Shown here in pieces: positions 25,801-38,341 of a stretch of DNA of 64,000 bases (its first letter is position 1; every line of letters begins with the position of its first letter). A program made the position numbers and the translations under genes. The DNA is taken from the NCBI GenBank assembly GCA_964057225.1, contig OZ059899.1, positions 20,282,501 to 20,346,500 on the forward strand, read 5' to 3'. Under the pieces are notes generated by a model, which had not been told where the DNA came from, did not search any database, and worked only from the letters and a program-made list of their open reading frames with translations. The DNA is from Auanema rhodensis (taxonomy: Eukaryota > Nematoda > Chromadorea > Rhabditida > Rhabditidae).

Positions 25801-27956
25801 GATTCCCCATGTCCATATTAGTCTAAAAACAAATTTTTATTGATATTGGTGCATGGTAACCATGACTTTGAAATTTACGTGAACTTTAATTTATGCTAAT
25901 TAAATGTACACGTGGTGTGCACTCGGTATGTAACTCGCTTCACGTGAAAGATAAAGAGATGAGGTTTTCCAAATTAGATTCCCCATGTCCATATTAGTCT
26001 AAAAACAAATTTTTATCGATATTGGTGCATGGTAACCATGACTTTGAAATTTACGTGAACTTTATTTTATGCTACATAAATGTACACGTGGTGTGCACTC
26101 GGTATGTATCTCGCTTCACGTGAAAGATAAAGAGATGCGGTTTCCAAAATTAGATTCCCCATGTCCATATTAGTCTTAAAACAAATTTTTATTGATATTG
26201 GTGCATGGTAACCATGACTTTGGATTTTACGTGAACTTTAATTTATGCTAATTAAACGTACACGTGGTGTGCACTCGGTATGTAACTCGCTTCACGTGAA
26301 AGATAAAGAGATGAGGTTTTCCAAATTAGATTCCGCATGTCCATATTAGTCTAAAAACAGTTTTTTACTGATATTGGTGCATGGTAACCATGATTTTGAA
26401 ATTTACGTGAACTTTAATTTATGCTAATTAAATGTACACATGGTGTGCACTCGGTATGTAACTCGCTTCACGTGAAAGATAAAGAGATGCGGTTTTCAAA
26501 ATTAGATTCCCCATGTCCATATTAGTCTAAAAACAAATTTTTATTGATATTGGTGCATGGTAACCATGACTTTGAATTTTACGTGAACTTTAATTTATGC
26601 TAATTAAACGTACACGTGGTGTGCACTCGGTATGTAACTCGCTTCACGTGAAAGATAAAGAGATGCGGTTTTCACAATTAGATTCCCCATGTCCATATTA
26701 GTCTAAAAACAAATTTTTATTGATATTGGTGCATGGTAACCATGACTTTGAAATTTACGTGAACTTCAATTTATGCTAATTAAATGTACACGCGGTGTGC
26801 ACTTGGTATGTAACTCGCTTCACGTGAAAGATAAAGAGATGCGGTTTTAAAAATTAGATTCCCCATGTCCATATTAGTCTAAAAACAGTTTTTTACTGAT
26901 ATTGGTGCATGGTAACCATGATTTTGAAATTTACGTGAACTTTAATTTATGCTAATTAAATGTACACGTGGTGTGCACTCGGTATGTAACTCGCTTCACG
27001 TGAAAGATAAAGAGATGCGGTTAACAAAATTAGATTTCCTATGTCCATATTAGTCTAAAAACAAATTTTTATTGATATTGGTTCATGGTAACCATGACTT
27101 TGAAATATACGTGAACTTTAATTTATGCTAATTAAATGTACACGTGGTGTGCACTCGGTATGTAACTCGCTTCACGTGAAAGATAAAAAGATGCGGTTTT
27201 CAAAATTTGATTCCTCATGTCCATATTAGTCTAAAAACAAATTTTTATTGATATTGGTGCATGGTAACCATGACTTTGAAATTTACGTGAACTTTAATTT
27301 ATGCTAATTAAATGTACACGTGATGTGCACTTGGTATGTAACTCGCTTCACGTGAAAGATAAAGAGATGCAGTTCTCAAAATTAGATTCCCCATGTCCAT
27401 ATTAGTCTAGAAACAAATTTTTATTGATATTGGTGCATGGTAACCATGACTTTGAAATTTACGTGAACTTTAATTTATGCTAATTAAATGTACACGTGAT
27501 GTGCACTTGGTATGTAACTCGCTTCACGTGAAAGATAAAGAGATGCAGTTCTCAAAATTAGATTCCCCATGTCCATATTAGTCTAGAAACAAATTTTTAT
27601 TGATATTGGTGCATGGTAACCATGACTTTGAAATTTACGTGAACTTTAATTTATGCTAATTAAATGTACACGTGATGTGCACTTGGTATGTAACTTGCTT
27701 CACGTGAAAGATAAAGAGATGCGGTTTTCAAAATTAGATTCCCCATGTCCATATTAGTCTTAAAACAAATTTTCATTGATATTGGTGCATGGTAACCATG
27801 ACTTTGAAATTTACGTGAACTTTAATTTATGCTAATTAAATGTACACGTGATGTGCACTTGGTATGTAACTCGCTTCACGTGGAAGATAAAGAGATGCGG
27901 TTTTTAAAATTAGATTCCCCATGTCCATATTAGTCTAAAAACAAATTTTTATTGAT
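19861..27956. repeat. Superblock, copy III (46 monomers)
   Basis: The order is B C D E F G G H A B, C/D hybrid, E F I J A B C D/E K E K E L M N O P F, two B/C hybrids, D/E with CCATATCAG, L M N O, mixed unit, P F B C D E E K and a plain unit. It is colinear with copy I (4597-12340), with two extra monomers (A and B after H). The last part, from 24613, is also the first copy of the 3,872-bp tandem duplication. Confidence 0.8.
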
Positions 27957-28484
27957 ATTGGTGCATGGTAACCATGACTTTGAAATTTACGTGAACTTTA
28001 ATTTATGCTAATTAAATGTACACGTGATGTGCACTTGGTATGTAACTCGCTTCACGTGAAAGATAAGGAGATGCGGTTTTCAAAAATAGATTCCCCATGT
28101 CCATATTAGTCTAAAAACAAATTTTTATTGATATTGGTGCATGGTAACCATGACTTTGAAATTTACGTGAACTTTAATTTATGCTAATTAAATGTACACG
28201 TGATGTGCACTTGGTATGTAACTTGCTTCACGTGAAAGATAAAGAGATGCGGTTTTCAAAATTAGATTCCCCATGTCCATATTAGTCTTAAAACAAATTT
28301 TCATTGATATTGGTGCATGGTAACCATGACTTTGAAATTTACGTGAACTTTAATTTATGCTAATTAAATGTACACGTGATGTGCACTTGGTATGTAACTC
28401 GCTTCACGTGAAAGATAAAGAGATGCGGTTTTTAAAATTAGATTCCCCATGTCCATATTAGTCTAAAAACAGTTTTTTACTGAT
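24613..28484. repeat. 22-mer tandem duplication, first copy (3,872 bp)
   Basis: It begins with a P unit (CACATGG) and runs through F, B/C, B/C, D/E, L, M, N, O, mixed, P, F, B, C, D, E, E, K, plain, M, K and plain. The next copy starts immediately at 28485. Marks repeating at +3,872 include the CCATATCAG substitution (25467 and 29339), the open frame at 25365 and 29237, and the doubled E units. A GATGAAGAG variant near 24719 is not in the second copy. Confidence 0.85.
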
Positions 28485-31400
28485 ATTGGTGCATGGTAAC
28501 CATGATTTTGAAATTTACGTGAACTTTAATTTATGCTAATTAAATGTACACATGGTGTGCACTCGGTATGTAACTCGCTTCACGTGAAAGATAAAGAGAT
28601 GCGGTTTTCAAAATTAGATTCCCCATGTCCATATTAGTCTAAAAACAAATTTTTATTGATATTGGTGCATGGTAACCATGACTTTGAATTTTACGTGAAC
28701 TTTAATTTATGCTAATTAAACGTACACGTGGTGTGCACTTGGTATGTAACTCGCTTCACGTGAAAGATAAGGAGATGCGGTTTTCACGATTAGATTCCCC
28801 ATGTCCATATTAGTCTAAAAACGAATTTTTATTGATATTGGTGCATGGTAACCATGACTTTGAAATTTACGTGAACTTCAATTTATGCTAATTAAATGTA
28901 CACGCGGTGTGCACTTGGTATGTAACTCGCTTCACGTGAAAGATAAAGAGATGCGGTTTCAAAAATTAGATTCCCCATGTCCATATTAGTCTAAAAACAG
29001 TTTTTTACTGATATTGGTGCATGGTAACCATGATTTTGAAATTTACGTGAACTTTAGTTTATGCTAATTAAATGTACACGTGGTGTGCACTCGGTATGTA
29101 ACTCGCTTCACGTGAAAGATAAAGAGATGCGGTTAACAAAATTAGATTTCCTATGTCCATATTAGTCTAAAAATAAATTTTTATTGATATTGGTTCATGG
29201 TAACCATGACTTTGAAATTTACGTGAACTTTAATTTATGCTAATTAAATGTACACGTGATGTGCACTTGGTATGTAACTCGCTTCACGTGAAAGATAAAG
29301 AGATGCAGTTCTCAAAATTAGATTCCCCATGTCCATATCAGTCTAAAAACAAATTTTTATTGATATTGGTGCATGGTAACCATGACTTTGAAATTTACGT
29401 GAACTTTAATTTATGCTAATTAAATGTACACGTGGTGTGCACTCGGTATGTAACTCGCTTCACGTGAAAGATAAAGAGATGCGGTTTATAAAATTAGATT
29501 CCCCATGTCCATATTAGTCTAAAAACAAATTTTTATTGATATTGGTGCATGGTAACCATGACTTTGAAATTTACGTGAACTTTAATTTATGCTAATTAAA
29601 TGTACACGTGATGTGCACTTGGTATGTAACTCGCTTCACGTGAAAGATAAGGAGATGCGGTTTCCAAAAATAGATTCCCCATGTCCATATTAGTCTAAAA
29701 ACAAATTTTTATTGATATTGGTGCATGGTAACCATGACTTTGAAATTTACGTGAACTTTAATTTATGCTAATTAAATGTACACGTGGTGTGCACTCGGTA
29801 TGTAACTCGCTTCACGTGAAAGATAAAGAGATGAGGTTTTCCAAATTAGATTCCCCATGTCCATATTAGTCTAAAAACAAATTTTTATCGATATTGGTGC
29901 ATGGTAACCATGACTTTGAAATTTACGTGAACTTTATTTTATGCTACATAAATGTACACGTGGTGTGCACTCGGTATGTATCTCGCTTCACGTGAAAGAT
30001 AAAGAGATGCGGTTTCCAAAATTAGATTCCCCATGTCCATATTAGTCTTAAAACAAATTTTTATTGATATTGGTGCATGGTAACCATGACTTTGAATTTT
30101 ACGTGAACTTTAATTTATGCTAATTAAACGTACACGTGGTGTGCACTCGGTATGTAACTCGCTTCACGTGAAAGATAAAGAGATGAGGTTTTCCAAATTA
30201 GATTCCCCATGTCCATATTAGTCTAAAAACAGTTTTTTACTGATATTGGTGCATGGTAACCATGATTTTGAAATTTACGTGAACTTTAATTTATGCTAAT
30301 TAAATGTACACATGGTGTGCACTCGGTATGTAACTCGCTTCACGTGAAAGATAAAGAGATGCGGTTTTCAAAATTAGATTCCCCATGTCCATATTAGTCT
30401 AAAAACAAATTTTTATTGATATTGGTGCATGGTAACCATGACTTTGAATTTTACGTGAACTTTAATTTATGCTAATTAAACGTACACGTGGTGTGCACTC
30501 GGTATGTAACTCGCTTCACGTGAAAGATAAAGAGATGCGGTTTTCACAATTAGATTCCCCATGTCCATATTAGTCTAAAAACAAATTTTTATTGATATTG
30601 GTGCATGGTAACCATGACTTTGAAATTTACGTGAACTTCAATTTATGCTAATTAAATGTACACGCGGTGTGCACTTGGTATGTAACTCGCTTCACGTGAA
30701 AGATAAAGAGATGCGGTTTCAAAAATTAGATTCCCCATGTCCATATTAGTCTAAAAACAGTTTTTTACTGATATTGGTGCATGGTAACCATGATTTTGAA
30801 ATTTACGTGAACTTTAATTTATGCTAATTAAATGTACACGTGGTGTGCACTCGGTATGTAACTCGCTTCACGTGAAAGATAAAGAGATGCGGTTAACAAA
30901 ATTAGATTTCCTATGTCCATATTAGTCTAAAAACAAATTTTTATTGATATTGGTTCATGGTAACCATGACTTTGAAATATACGTGAACTTTAATTTATGC
31001 TAATTAAATGTACACGTGGTGTGCACTCGGTATGTAACTCGCTTCACGTGAAAGATAAAAAGATGCGGTTTTCAAAATTTGATTCCTCATGTCCATATTA
31101 GTCTAAAAACAAATTTTTATTGATATTGGTGCATGGTAACCATGACTTTGAAATTTACGTGAACTTTAATTTATGCTAATTAAATGTACACGTGATGTGC
31201 ACTTGGTATGTAACTCGCTTCACGTGAAAGATAAAGAGATGCAGTTCTCAAAATTAGATTCCCCATGTCCATATTAGTCTAGAAACAAATTTTTATTGAT
31301 ATTGGTGCATGGTAACCATGACTTTGAAATTTACGTGAACTTTAATTTATGCTAATTAAATGTACACGTGATGTGCACTTGGTATGTAACTCGCTTCACG

Positions 31401-32356
31401 TGAAAGATAAAGAGATGCAGTTCTCAAAATTAGATTCCCCATGTCCATATTAGTCTAGAAACAAATTTTTATTGATATTGGTGCATGGTAACCATGACTT
31501 TGAAATTTACGTGAACTTTAATTTATGCTAATTAAATGTACACGTGATGTGCACTTGGTATGTAACTTGCTTCACGTGAAAGATAAAGAGATGCGGTTTT
31601 CAAAATTAGATTCCCCATGTCCATATTAGTCTTAAAACAAATTTTCATTGATATTGGTGCATGGTAACCATGACTTTGAAATTTACGTGAACTTTAATTT
31701 ATGCTAATTAAATGTACACGTGATGTGCACTTGGTATGTAACTCGCTTCACGTGAAAGATAAAGAGATGCGGTTTTTAAAATTAGATTCCCCATGTCCAT
31801 ATTAGTCTAAAAACAAACTTTTATTGATATTGGTGCATGGTAACCATGACTTTGAAATTTACGTGAACTTTAATTTATGCTAATTAAATGTACACGTGAT
31901 GTGCACTTGGTATGTAACTCGCTTCACGTGAAAGATAAGGAGATGCGGTTTTCAAAAATAGATTCCCCATGTCCATATTAGTCTAAAAACAAATTTTTAT
32001 TGATATTGGTGCATGGTAACCATGACTTTGAAATTTACGTGAACTTTAATTTATGCTAATTAAATGTACACGTGATGTGCACTTGGTATGTAACTTGCTT
32101 CACGTGAAAGATAAAGAGATGCGGTTTTCAAAATTAGATTCCCCATGTCCATATTAGTCTTAAAACAAATTTTCATTGATATTGGTGCATGGTAACCATG
32201 ACTTCGAAATTTACGTGAACTTTAATTTATGCTAATTAAATGTACACGTGATGTGCACTTGGTATGTAACTCGCTTCACGTGAAAGATAAGGAGATGCGG
32301 TTTTCAAAAATAGATTCCCCATGTCCATATTAGTCTAAAAACAAATTTTTATTGAT
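28485..32356. repeat. 22-mer tandem duplication, second copy (3,872 bp)
   Basis: It matches the first copy unit for unit, with two exceptions. At 28837-29188 it has a regular B (with TTTCAAAAATT) and C pair where the first copy has two B/C hybrids. Its last unit (32181) ends with AAGGAG and CAAAAATAG, not TTTTTAAAATT. The first difference is an internal patch flanked by matching sequence, as expected from gene conversion or a later exchange. Confidence 0.8.
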
Positions 32357-33236
32357 ATTGGTGCATGGTAACCATGACTTTGAAATTTACGTGAACTTTA
32401 ATTTATGCTAATTAAATGTACACGTGGTGTGCACTCGGTATGTAACTCGCTTCACGTGAAAGATAAAGAGATGAGGTTTTCCAAATTAGATTCCCCATGT
32501 CCATATTAGTCTAAAAACAAATTTTTATCGATATTGGTGCATGGTAACCATGACTTTGAAATTTACGTGAACTTTATTTTATGCTACATAAATGTACACG
32601 TGGTGTGCACTCGGTATGTATCTCGTTTCACGTGAAAGAAAAAGAGATGCGGTTTCCAAAATTAGATTCCCCATGTCCATATTAGTCTAAAAACAGTTTT
32701 TTATTGATATTGGTGCATGGTAACCATGACTTTGAATTTTACGTGAACTTTAATTTATGCTAATTAAACGTACACGTGGTGTGCACTCGGTATGTAACTC
32801 GCTTCACGTGAAAGATAAACAGATGCGGTTTTCAAAAATAGATTCCCCATGTCCATATTAGTCTAAAAACAAATTTTTATTGATATTGGTGCATGGTAAC
32901 CATGACTTTGAATTTTACGTGAACTTTAATTTATGCTAATTAAATGTACACGTGATGTGCACTCGGTATGTAACTTGCTTCACGTGAAAGATAAAGAGAT
33001 GCGGTTTTCAAAATTAGATTCCCCATGTCCATATTAGTCTTAAAACAAATTTTTATTGATATTGGTGCATGGTAACCATGACTTTGAAATTTACGTGAAT
33101 TTTATTTTATGCTAATTAAATGTACACGTGGTGTGCACTCGGTATGTAACTCGCTTCACGTGAAAGATAAAGAGATGCGGTTTTCAAAATTAGACTCCCC
33201 ATGTCCATATTAGTCTAAAAACAAATTTTTATTGAT
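32357..33236. repeat. Mixed units N, O and F/K-like
   Basis: Five units with no clear higher-order period. They are N(32357), O(32533, with TATCTCGTTTCACG and GAAAGAAAAAG), an F-like unit (32709), a unit combining GAATTTTACG with TAACTTGC (32885), and a unit with TGAATTTTATTTT and GACTCCCC (33061). No gene or foreign sequence is present. Confidence 0.6.
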
Positions 33237-35172
33237 ATTGGTGCATGGTAACCATGACTTTGAAATTTACGTGAACTTTAATTTATGCTAATTAAATGTA
33301 CACGTGGTGTGCACTCGGTATGTAACTCGCTTCACGTGAAAGATAAAGAGATGCGTTTTTTAAAATTAGATTCCCCATGTCCATATTAGTCTGAAAACAA
33401 TTTTTTACTGATATTGGTGCATGGTAACCATGACTTTGAAATTTACGTGAACTTTAATTTATGCTAATTAAATGTACAAGTGATGTGCACTTGGTATGTA
33501 ACTCGCTCCACGTGAAAGATAAGGAGATGCGGTTTTCACAATTAGATTCCCCATGTCCATATTAGTCTAAAAACAAATTTATATTGATATTGGTGCATGG
33601 TAACCATGACTTTGAAATTTACGTGAACTTCAATTTATGCTAATTAAATGTACACGCGGTGTGCACTTGGTATGTAACTCGCTTCACGTGAAAGATAAAG
33701 AGATGCGGTTTTAAAAATTAGATTCCCCATGTCCATATTAGTCTAAAAACAGTTTTTTAGTGATATTGGTGCATGGTAACCATGATTTTGAAATTTACGT
33801 GAACTTTAATTTATGCTAATTAAATGTACACGTGGTGTGCACTCGGTATGTAACTCGCTTCACGTGAAAGATAAAGAGATGCGGTTAACAAAATTAGATT
33901 TCCTATGTCCATATTAGTCTAAAAACAAATTTTTATTGATATTGGTTCATGGTAACCATGACTTTGAAATTTACGTGAACTTTAATTTATGCTAATTAAA
34001 TGTACACGTGGTGTGCACTCGGTATGTAACTCGCTTCACGTGAAAGATAAAAAGATGCGGTTTTCAAAATTTGATTCCTCATGTCCATATTAGTCTAAAA
34101 ACAAATTTTTATTGATATTGGTGCATGGTAACCATGACTTTGAAATTTACGTGAACTTTAATTTATGCTAATTAAATGTACACGTGATGTGCACTTGGTA
34201 TGTAACTCGCTTCACGTGAAAGATAAAGAGATGCGTTTTTTAAAATTAGATTCCCCATGTCCATATTAGTCTGAAAACAATTTTTTACTGATATTGGTGC
34301 ATGGTAACCATGACTTTGAAATTTACGTGAACTTTAATTTATGCTAATTAAATGTACACGTGGTGTGCACTCGGTATGTAACTCGCTTCACGTGAAAGAT
34401 AAAGAGATGCGGTTAACAAAATTAGATTTCCTATGTCCATATTAGTCTAAAAACAAATTTTTATTGATATTGGTTCATGGTAACCATGACTTTGAAATTT
34501 ACGTGAACTTTAATTTATGCTAATTAAATGTACACGTGGTGTGCACTCGGTATGTAACTCGCTTCACGTGAAAGATAAAAAGATGCGGTTTTCAAAATTT
34601 GATTCCTCATGTCCATATTAGTCTAAAAACAAATTTTTATTGATATTGGTGCATGGTAACCATGACTTTGAAATTTACGTGAACTTTAATTTATGCTAAT
34701 TAAATGTACACGTGATGTGCACTTGGTATGTAACTCGCTTCACGTGAAAGATAAAGAGATGCGTTTTTTAAAATTAGATTCCCCATGTCCATATTAGTCT
34801 GAAAACAATTTTTTACTGATATTGGTGCATGGTAACCATGACTTTGAAATTTACGTGAACTTTAATTTATGCTAATTAAATGTACAAGTGATGTGCACTT
34901 GGTATGTAACTCGCTCCACGTGAAAGATAAGGAGATGCGGTTTTCACAATTAGATTCCCCATGTCCATATTAGTCTAAAAACAAATTTATATTGATATTG
35001 GTGCATGGTAACCATGACTTTGAAATTTACGTGAACTTCAATTTATGCTAATTAAATGTACACGCGGTGTGCACTTGGTATGTAACTCGCTTCACGTGAA
35101 AGATAAAGAGATGCGGTTTTAAAAATTAGATTCCCCATGTCCATATTAGTCTAAAAACAGTTTTTTAGTGAT
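33237..35172. repeat. H-A-B-C-D module with 3-, 5- and 8-mer duplications
   Basis: The units run H' A B C D H' C D H' A B. H' carries GCGTTTTTTAAAA and the TCTGAAAAC tail, which lies at 33391, 34271 and 34799 (spacings of 5 and 3 monomers, 8 in total). Private variants link the copies at 1,408 bp: CTCGCTCCACG near 33505 and 34913, and AAATTTATATTG near 33576 and 34984. The trimer C-D-H' is repeated at 33765 and 34293. Confidence 0.75.
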
Positions 35173-36404
35173 ATTGGTGCATGGTAACCATGATTTTGAA
35201 ATTTACGTGAACTTTAATTTATGCTAATTAAATGTACACGTGGTGTGCACTCGGTATGTAACTCGCTTCACGTGAAAGATAAAGAGATGCGGTTTTCACA
35301 ATTAGATTCCCCATGTCCATATTAGTCTAAAAACAAATTTATATTGATATTGGTGCATGGTAACCATGACTTTGAAATTTACGTGAACTTCAATTTATGC
35401 TAATTAAATGTACACGCGGTGTGCACTCGGTATGTAACTCGCTTCACGTGAAAGATAAAAAGATGCGGTTTTCAAAATTTGATTCCTCATGTCCATATTA
35501 GTCTAAAAACAGTTTTTTAGTGATATTGGTGCATGGTAACCATGATTTTGAAATTTACGTGAACTTTAATTTATGCTAATTAAATGTACACGTGGTGTGC
35601 ACTCGGTATGTAACTCGCTTCACGTGAAAGATAAAAAGATGCGGTTTTCAAAATTTGATTCCTCATGTCCATATTAGTCTAAAAACAAATTTTTATTGAT
35701 ATTGGTGCATGGTAACCATGACTTTGAAATTTACGTGAACTTTAATTTATGCTAATTAAATGTACACGTGATGTGCACTTGGTATGTAACTCGCTTCACG
35801 TGAAAGATAAAGAGATGCAGTTCTCAAAATTAGATTCCCCATGTCCATATTAGTCTAGAAACAAATTTTTATTGATATTGGTGCATGGTAACCATGACTT
35901 TGAAATTTACGTGAACTTTAATTTATGCTAATTAAATGTACACGTGATGTGCACTTGGTATGTAACTTGCTTCACGTGAAAGATAAAGAGATGCGGTTTT
36001 CAAAATTAGATTCCCCATGTCCATATTAGTCTTAAAACAAATTTTCATTGATATTGGTTCATGGTAACCATGACTTTGAAATTTACGTGAACTTTAATTT
36101 ATGCTAATTAAATGTACACGTGATGTGCACTTGGTATGTAACTCGCTTCACGTGAAAGATAAAGAGATGCAGTTCTCAAAATTGGATTCCCCATGTCCAT
36201 ATTAGTCTAAAAACAAATTTTTATTGATATTGGTGCATGGTAACCATGACTTTGAAATTTACGTGAACTTTAATTTATGCTAATTAAATGTACACGTGGT
36301 GTGCACTCGGTATGTAACTCGCTTCACGTGAAAGATAAAGAGATGCGGTTTTTAAAATTAGATTCCCCATGTCCATATTAGTCTAAAAACAAATTTTTAT
36401 TGAT
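35173..36404. repeat. Mixed units: C/A hybrid, B/G hybrid, G, E, K, E, plain
   Basis: C(35173) ends with an A-type tract (TTTTCACAATT). The next unit starts like B (CTTCAATTT, CACGCGG) and ends like G. The rare TTTTTTAGTG spacer of the previous block recurs near 35514, so these units derive from it by unequal exchange. E, K, E and a plain unit follow. One E unit has AAAATTGGATT near 36180. Confidence 0.65.
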
Positions 36405-37109
36405 ATTGGTGCATGGTAACCATGACTTTGAAATTTACGTGAACTTTAATTTATGCTAATTAAATGTACACGTGATGTGCACTTGGTATGTAACTCGCTT
36501 CACGTGAAAGATAAGGAGATGCGGTTTTCAAAAATAGATTCCCCATGTCCATATTAGTCTAAAAACAAATTTTTATGGATATTGGTGCATGGTAACCATG
36601 ACTTTGAAATTTACGTGAACTTTAATTTATGCTAATTAAATGTACACGTGGTGTGCACTCGGTATGTAACTCGCTTCACGTAAAAGATAAAGAGATGAGG
36701 TTTTCCAAATTAGATTCCCCATGTCCATATTAGTCTAAAAACAAATTTTTATTGATATTGGTGCATGGTAACCATGACTTTGAAATTTACGTGAACTTTA
36801 ATTTATGCTAATTAAATGTACACGTGATGTGCACTTGGTATGTAACTCGCTTCACGTGAAAGATAAGGAGATGCGGTTTTCAAAAATAGATTCCCCATGT
36901 CCATATTAGTCTAAAAACAAATTTTTATGGATATTGGTGCATGGTAACCATGACTTTGAAATTTACGTGAACTTTAATTTATGCTAATTAAATGTACACG
37001 TGGTGTGCACTCGGTATGTAACTCGCTTCACGTAAAAGATAAAGAGATGAGGTTTTCCAAAATTAGATTCCCCATGTCCATATTAGTCTAAAAACAGTTT
37101 TTTACTGAT
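36405..37109. repeat. Tandem duplication of an M-N' dimer (352 + 353 bp)
   Basis: The pair M (CAAAAATAG) and N' (TATGGATATTGG, TTCACGTAAA, GAGGTTTTCC) at 36405-36756 is repeated at 36757-37109. The second N' has one extra A (CCAAAATTAG in place of CCAAATTAG) near 37061. It is the only 177-bp unit in the window. The same M-N' pair recurs at about 39398, 40102 and 59461. Confidence 0.8.
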
Positions 37110-37285
37110 ATTGGTGCATGGTAACCATGATTTTGAAATTTACGTGAACTTTAATTTATGCTAATTAAATGTACACATGGTGTGCACTCGGTATGTAACT
37201 CGCTTCACGTGAAAGATAAAGAGATGCGGTTTTCGAAATTAGATTCCCCATGTCCATATTAGTCTAAAAACAAATTTTTATTGAT

Positions 37286-38341
37286 ATTGGTGTATGGTAA
37301 CCATGACTTTGAAATTTACGTGAACTTTAATTTATGCTAATTAAATGTACACGTGATGTGCACTTGGTATGTAACTCGCTTCACGTGAAAGATAAAGAGA
37401 TGCAGTTCTCAAAATTAGATTCCCCATGTCCATATTAGTCTAAAAACGAATTTTTATTGATATTGGTGCATGGTAACCATGACTTTGAAATTTACGTGAA
37501 CTTTAATTTATGCTAATTAAATGTACACGTGATGTGCACTCGGTATGTAACTTGCTTCACGTGAAAGATAAAGAGATGCGGTTTTCAAAATTAGATTCCC
37601 CATGTCCATATTAGTCTTAAAACAAATTTTTATTGATATTGGTGCATGGTAACCATGACTTTGAAATTTACGTGAACTTTAATTTATGCTAATTAAATGT
37701 ACACGTGATGTGCACTTGGTATGTAACTTGCTTCACGTGAAAGATAAAGAGATGCGGTTTTCAAAATTAGATTCCCCATGTCCATATTAGTCTTAAAACA
37801 AATTTTTATTGATATTGGTGCATGGTAACCATGACTTTGAAATTTACGTGAACTTTAATTTATGCTAATTAAATGTACACGTGGTGTGCACCCGGTATGT
37901 AACTCGCTTCACGTGAAAGATAAAGAGATGAGGTTTTCCCAATTAGATTCCCCATGTCCATATTAGTCTAAAAACAAATTTTTATCGATATTGGTGCATG
38001 GTAACCATGACTTTGAAATTTACGTGAACTTTATTTTATGCTACATAAATGTACACGTGGTGTGCACTCGGTATGTATCTCGCTTCACGTGAAAGAAAAA
38101 GAGATGCGGTTTCCAAAATTAGATTCCCCATGTCCATATTAGTCTAAAAACAGTTTTTTACTGATATTGGTGCATGGTAACCATGACTTTGAAATTTACG
38201 TGAACTTTAATTTATGCTAATTAAACGTACACGTGATGTGCACTTGGTATGTAACTTGCTTCACGTGAAAGATAAAGAGATGCGGTTTTCAAAATTAGAT
38301 TTCCCATGTCCATATTAGTCTTAAAACAAATTTTTATTGAT
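37286..38341. repeat. Hexamer E-K-K-N''-O-K', first dispersed copy
   Basis: The six units carry CAGTTCTC, TAACTTGC twice, CACCCGG with GAGGTTTTCCC, GCTACATAAATG with GAAAGAAAAAG, and CAGTTTTTTACTG with TTTCCCATG. They recur at 40630-41685, 3,344 bp (19 monomers) downstream, including the TAAAAACGAATTTTT variant. The first unit here has a GTGTATGG variant. Confidence 0.7.

Noticed and set aside
29237-29419. 60-codon open reading frame as a gene
   Set aside because: It encodes the same 60 residues again, 3,872 bp from the previous copy, explained by the 22-mer tandem duplication.
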